Origin: Sphingomonadales bacterium
GTDB lineage: Bacteria > Pseudomonadota > Alphaproteobacteria > Sphingomonadales > Sphingomonadaceae
Reading direction: 5' to 3'
Length of the DNA stretch: 5,869 bases
Assembly: GCA_025360285.1 (NCBI GenBank)
Contig: JANYCM010000227.1
Span: forward strand, 1 to 5,869
Shown here: positions 5,689-5,869 of the stretch, one piece after another
Position numbering within the stretch: the stretch's first letter is position 1
Layout: every line of letters starts with the position of its first letter
Position numbers and translations under genes: made by a program
The notes under the pieces: model-generated
Seen by the model: only the letters and a program-made list of their open reading frames with translations
The model's database searches: none
Told to the model about the DNA's origin: nothing

Positions 5689-5869
5689 GCATCTTGCCGA
5701 AAGTCGGGTCCAGCCCGCTCCCCCGCCCAGCCACCCAGATAGCATAGTCTCGTTGGGTGGCTGGGCCGGGGAGCGGGCTGGACCCGACTTTCGGCAAGAT
5801 GCTCAAGCCTCCCCTGGTGCCATCGCCTTGATGATCAGCGCGTGCACGCCGCCCGGCGCCATCAGATCG
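5622..5869. repeat. Near-perfect 116-base inverted repeat at the window end
   Basis: The left arm 5622-5737 pairs with the right arm 5754-5869 at 113 of 116 positions, with a 16-base unpaired spacer (5738-5753). Mismatches are at 5673/5818, 5676/5815 and 5724/5767. The left arm covers the end of bolA and 49 bases after it; the right arm is the reversed complement and runs up to the last base, so the repeat may continue outside. It is far longer than a terminator. It is either a fold-back join at a contig end or a true inverted duplication. Confidence 0.95.
5803..5869 (-). CDS. Truncated second copy of the bolA 3' end
   Basis: Read on the minus strand from the window edge, this gives the last 21 residues of BolA (DLMAPGGVHA, LIIKAMAPGE, A) and a TGA, identical in protein to the upstream bolA. 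Two codons differ, GCG to GCA (Ala) and CCT to CCA (Pro), both silent. It is cut by the window end, so it cannot be said whether a full gene exists. If the inverted repeat is an assembly fold-back, this is a strain variant of the same gene, not a second locus. Confidence 0.6.
   Translation of the reverse strand, partial: DLMAPGGVHALIIKAMAPGEA

Noticed and set aside
4807..5745. Minus-strand open frame (312 codons) across the J-domain gene, bolA and the palindrome
   Set aside because: It is out of frame with the J domain, antisense to BolA, and shows no domain.
5689..5802. The bolA downstream hairpin as a simple intrinsic terminator
   Set aside because: The pairing reaches far into bolA coding sequence (116 bases per arm) and no T-run follows the inner stem.

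Overview
The window is high-GC DNA that looks like an alphaproteobacterium, most likely a sphingomonad (inference). Three things point there: the gene order bolA <-> dnaJ-like - cobS ... cobT, an exported protein ending in a PEPxxW-type PEP-CTERM sorting signal with an Arg-rich tail, and the overall codon bias. No rRNA, tRNA, CRISPR array or transposase is visible.

Layout, left to right. Positions 1-261 hold no gene I can support; the first ~60 bases are unusually AT-rich. cobT (262-2115, minus) encodes the VWA/MIDAS subunit of a CobN-type cobaltochelatase. A 201-base divergent spacer follows, then a secreted PEP-CTERM protein (2317-3012, plus). This gene converges, with a 6-base gap, on a type II toxin-antitoxin pair on the minus strand: a VapC-like PIN toxin (3019-3405) and a Phd/YefM-type antitoxin (3409-3666). 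A 107-base spacer with two hairpins and a tandem 9-base repeat separates the antitoxin from cobS (3774-4769, minus), the AAA+ subunit. cobS lies 5 bases downstream of a small protein with a C-terminal J domain (4775-5353, minus), whose best start appears to be a rare ATT. bolA (5413-5688, plus) diverges from it.

The J-domain protein and CobS very probably share an operon. CobS and CobT are expected to form one AAA+/VWA machine, but here their genes are separated by about 1.66 kb of unrelated genes. One of those genes is on the opposite strand, so cobT must have its own promoter. The toxin-antitoxin pair and the PEP-CTERM gene look like insertions into an older bolA/dnaJ/cobS/cobT block (inference).

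The last 248 bases form a near-perfect inverted repeat (113 of 116 pairs match, 16-base spacer). The end of bolA and its downstream sequence come back on the opposite strand as a truncated second bolA 3' end, and the differences inside the coding part are all synonymous. It is either an assembly or amplification fold-back joining two strain variants, or a genuine tail-to-tail duplication; the sequence alone cannot decide. I see no convincing new biological system. The best leads are the palindromic end, the ATT start, the split cobS/cobT pair, and the conserved-looking coupling of a J-domain protein and BolA to a metal-chelatase-type AAA+ motor.
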